Source: Acidobacteriota bacterium
GTDB taxonomy: Bacteria > Acidobacteriota > Terriglobia > Terriglobales > Acidobacteriaceae
Direction: 5' to 3'
Assembly: GCA_021780095.1 (NCBI GenBank)
Contig: JAJXZK010000034.1
Coordinates: 1 to 6,378, forward strand
Length of the DNA stretch: 6,378 nucleotides
Numbering within the stretch: position 1 is the stretch's first letter; each line of letters starts with the position of its first letter. Below are positions 6,237-6,378 of this stretch, in pieces. The notes beneath the pieces were generated by a model. That model did no database searches. It saw nothing but the letters and a program-made list of their open reading frames with translations, and was not told the DNA's origin. A program made the translations under genes and the position numbers.

Positions 6237-6378
6237 GCGTTTTAGTAGATAAAAACACCCGCCTGATCGTCCAGGGAATCACCGGCCGCGAAGGCACCTT
6301 CCACGCCAAGGGTTGCGCCGAATACGGCACCAAAGTTGTCGGTGGCGTCACACCCGGCAAAGGTGGAACCAACCACGA
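6233..6378 (+). CDS. sucD: Succinyl-CoA synthetase, alpha subunit, first 48 residues (cut by window edge)
   Basis: Alpha subunit, which binds CoA and carries the phospho-histidine intermediate in the full protein. The visible part is the N-terminal CoA-binding Rossmann fold: [19 protein letters not shown] (3-21), [11 protein letters not shown] (23-33) and [11 protein letters not shown] (35-45), all canonical. The catalytic His lies beyond the window. The ATG overlaps the sucC stop as ATGA, and GGGGAG stands 3 nt upstream (6224-6229), so the two subunits are translationally coupled for equal production. Confidence 0.97.
   Translation, partial: MSVLVDKNTRLIVQGITGREGTFHAKGCAEYGTKVVGGVTPGKGGTNH

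Overview
The window looks like chromosomal, moderately GC-rich DNA from a free-living heterotrophic bacterium. The set and order of genes (trpD, a SIMPL-domain protein, a small acyltransferase-like protein, a minimal site-2 protease and trpS, next to sucCD) and the protein flavour suggest Acidobacteriota. That placement is inference from memory of such genomes, not proven here. I see no mobile element, CRISPR array, tRNA or rRNA.

Left block, minus strand, 4128 down to 1. Five genes are read in the same direction: trpD (anthranilate phosphoribosyltransferase), a secreted SIMPL/DUF541 protein, a 204-residue protein with a short hexapeptide-like beta-helix, an M50 site-2 protease, and trpS (tryptophanyl-tRNA synthetase, cut by the window edge just after its KMSKS motif). 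Gaps are 59, 47, 105 and 99 bp, so they could form one operon or two. One gene makes a tryptophan precursor and another charges tRNA with tryptophan. The middle three look like envelope or membrane functions and have no obvious link to tryptophan.

Middle block, 4129-5057. This part is visibly poorer in G+C in its first half. It holds a translationally coupled pair of tiny plus-strand membrane proteins (67 and 64 aa, stop and start overlapping by 8 nt, good ribosome binding site for the second). It also holds a 51-residue minus-strand ORF with a CxxC motif that ends 5 bp from the pair. None of the three has a function I can name, and they are the most novel-looking content of the window. The 182-bp gap 4129-4310 may hold back-to-back promoters. 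The 195-bp gap 4863-5057 is the leader of sucC and shows no convincing promoter.

Right block, plus strand, 5058-6378. sucC (complete, 392 aa) and sucD (first 48 codons) overlap by ATGA and encode the two subunits of succinyl-CoA synthetase of the TCA cycle.

I do not see a convincing new multi-gene system. The best leads are the small membrane-protein pair, the CxxC mini-protein and the acyltransferase-like protein.
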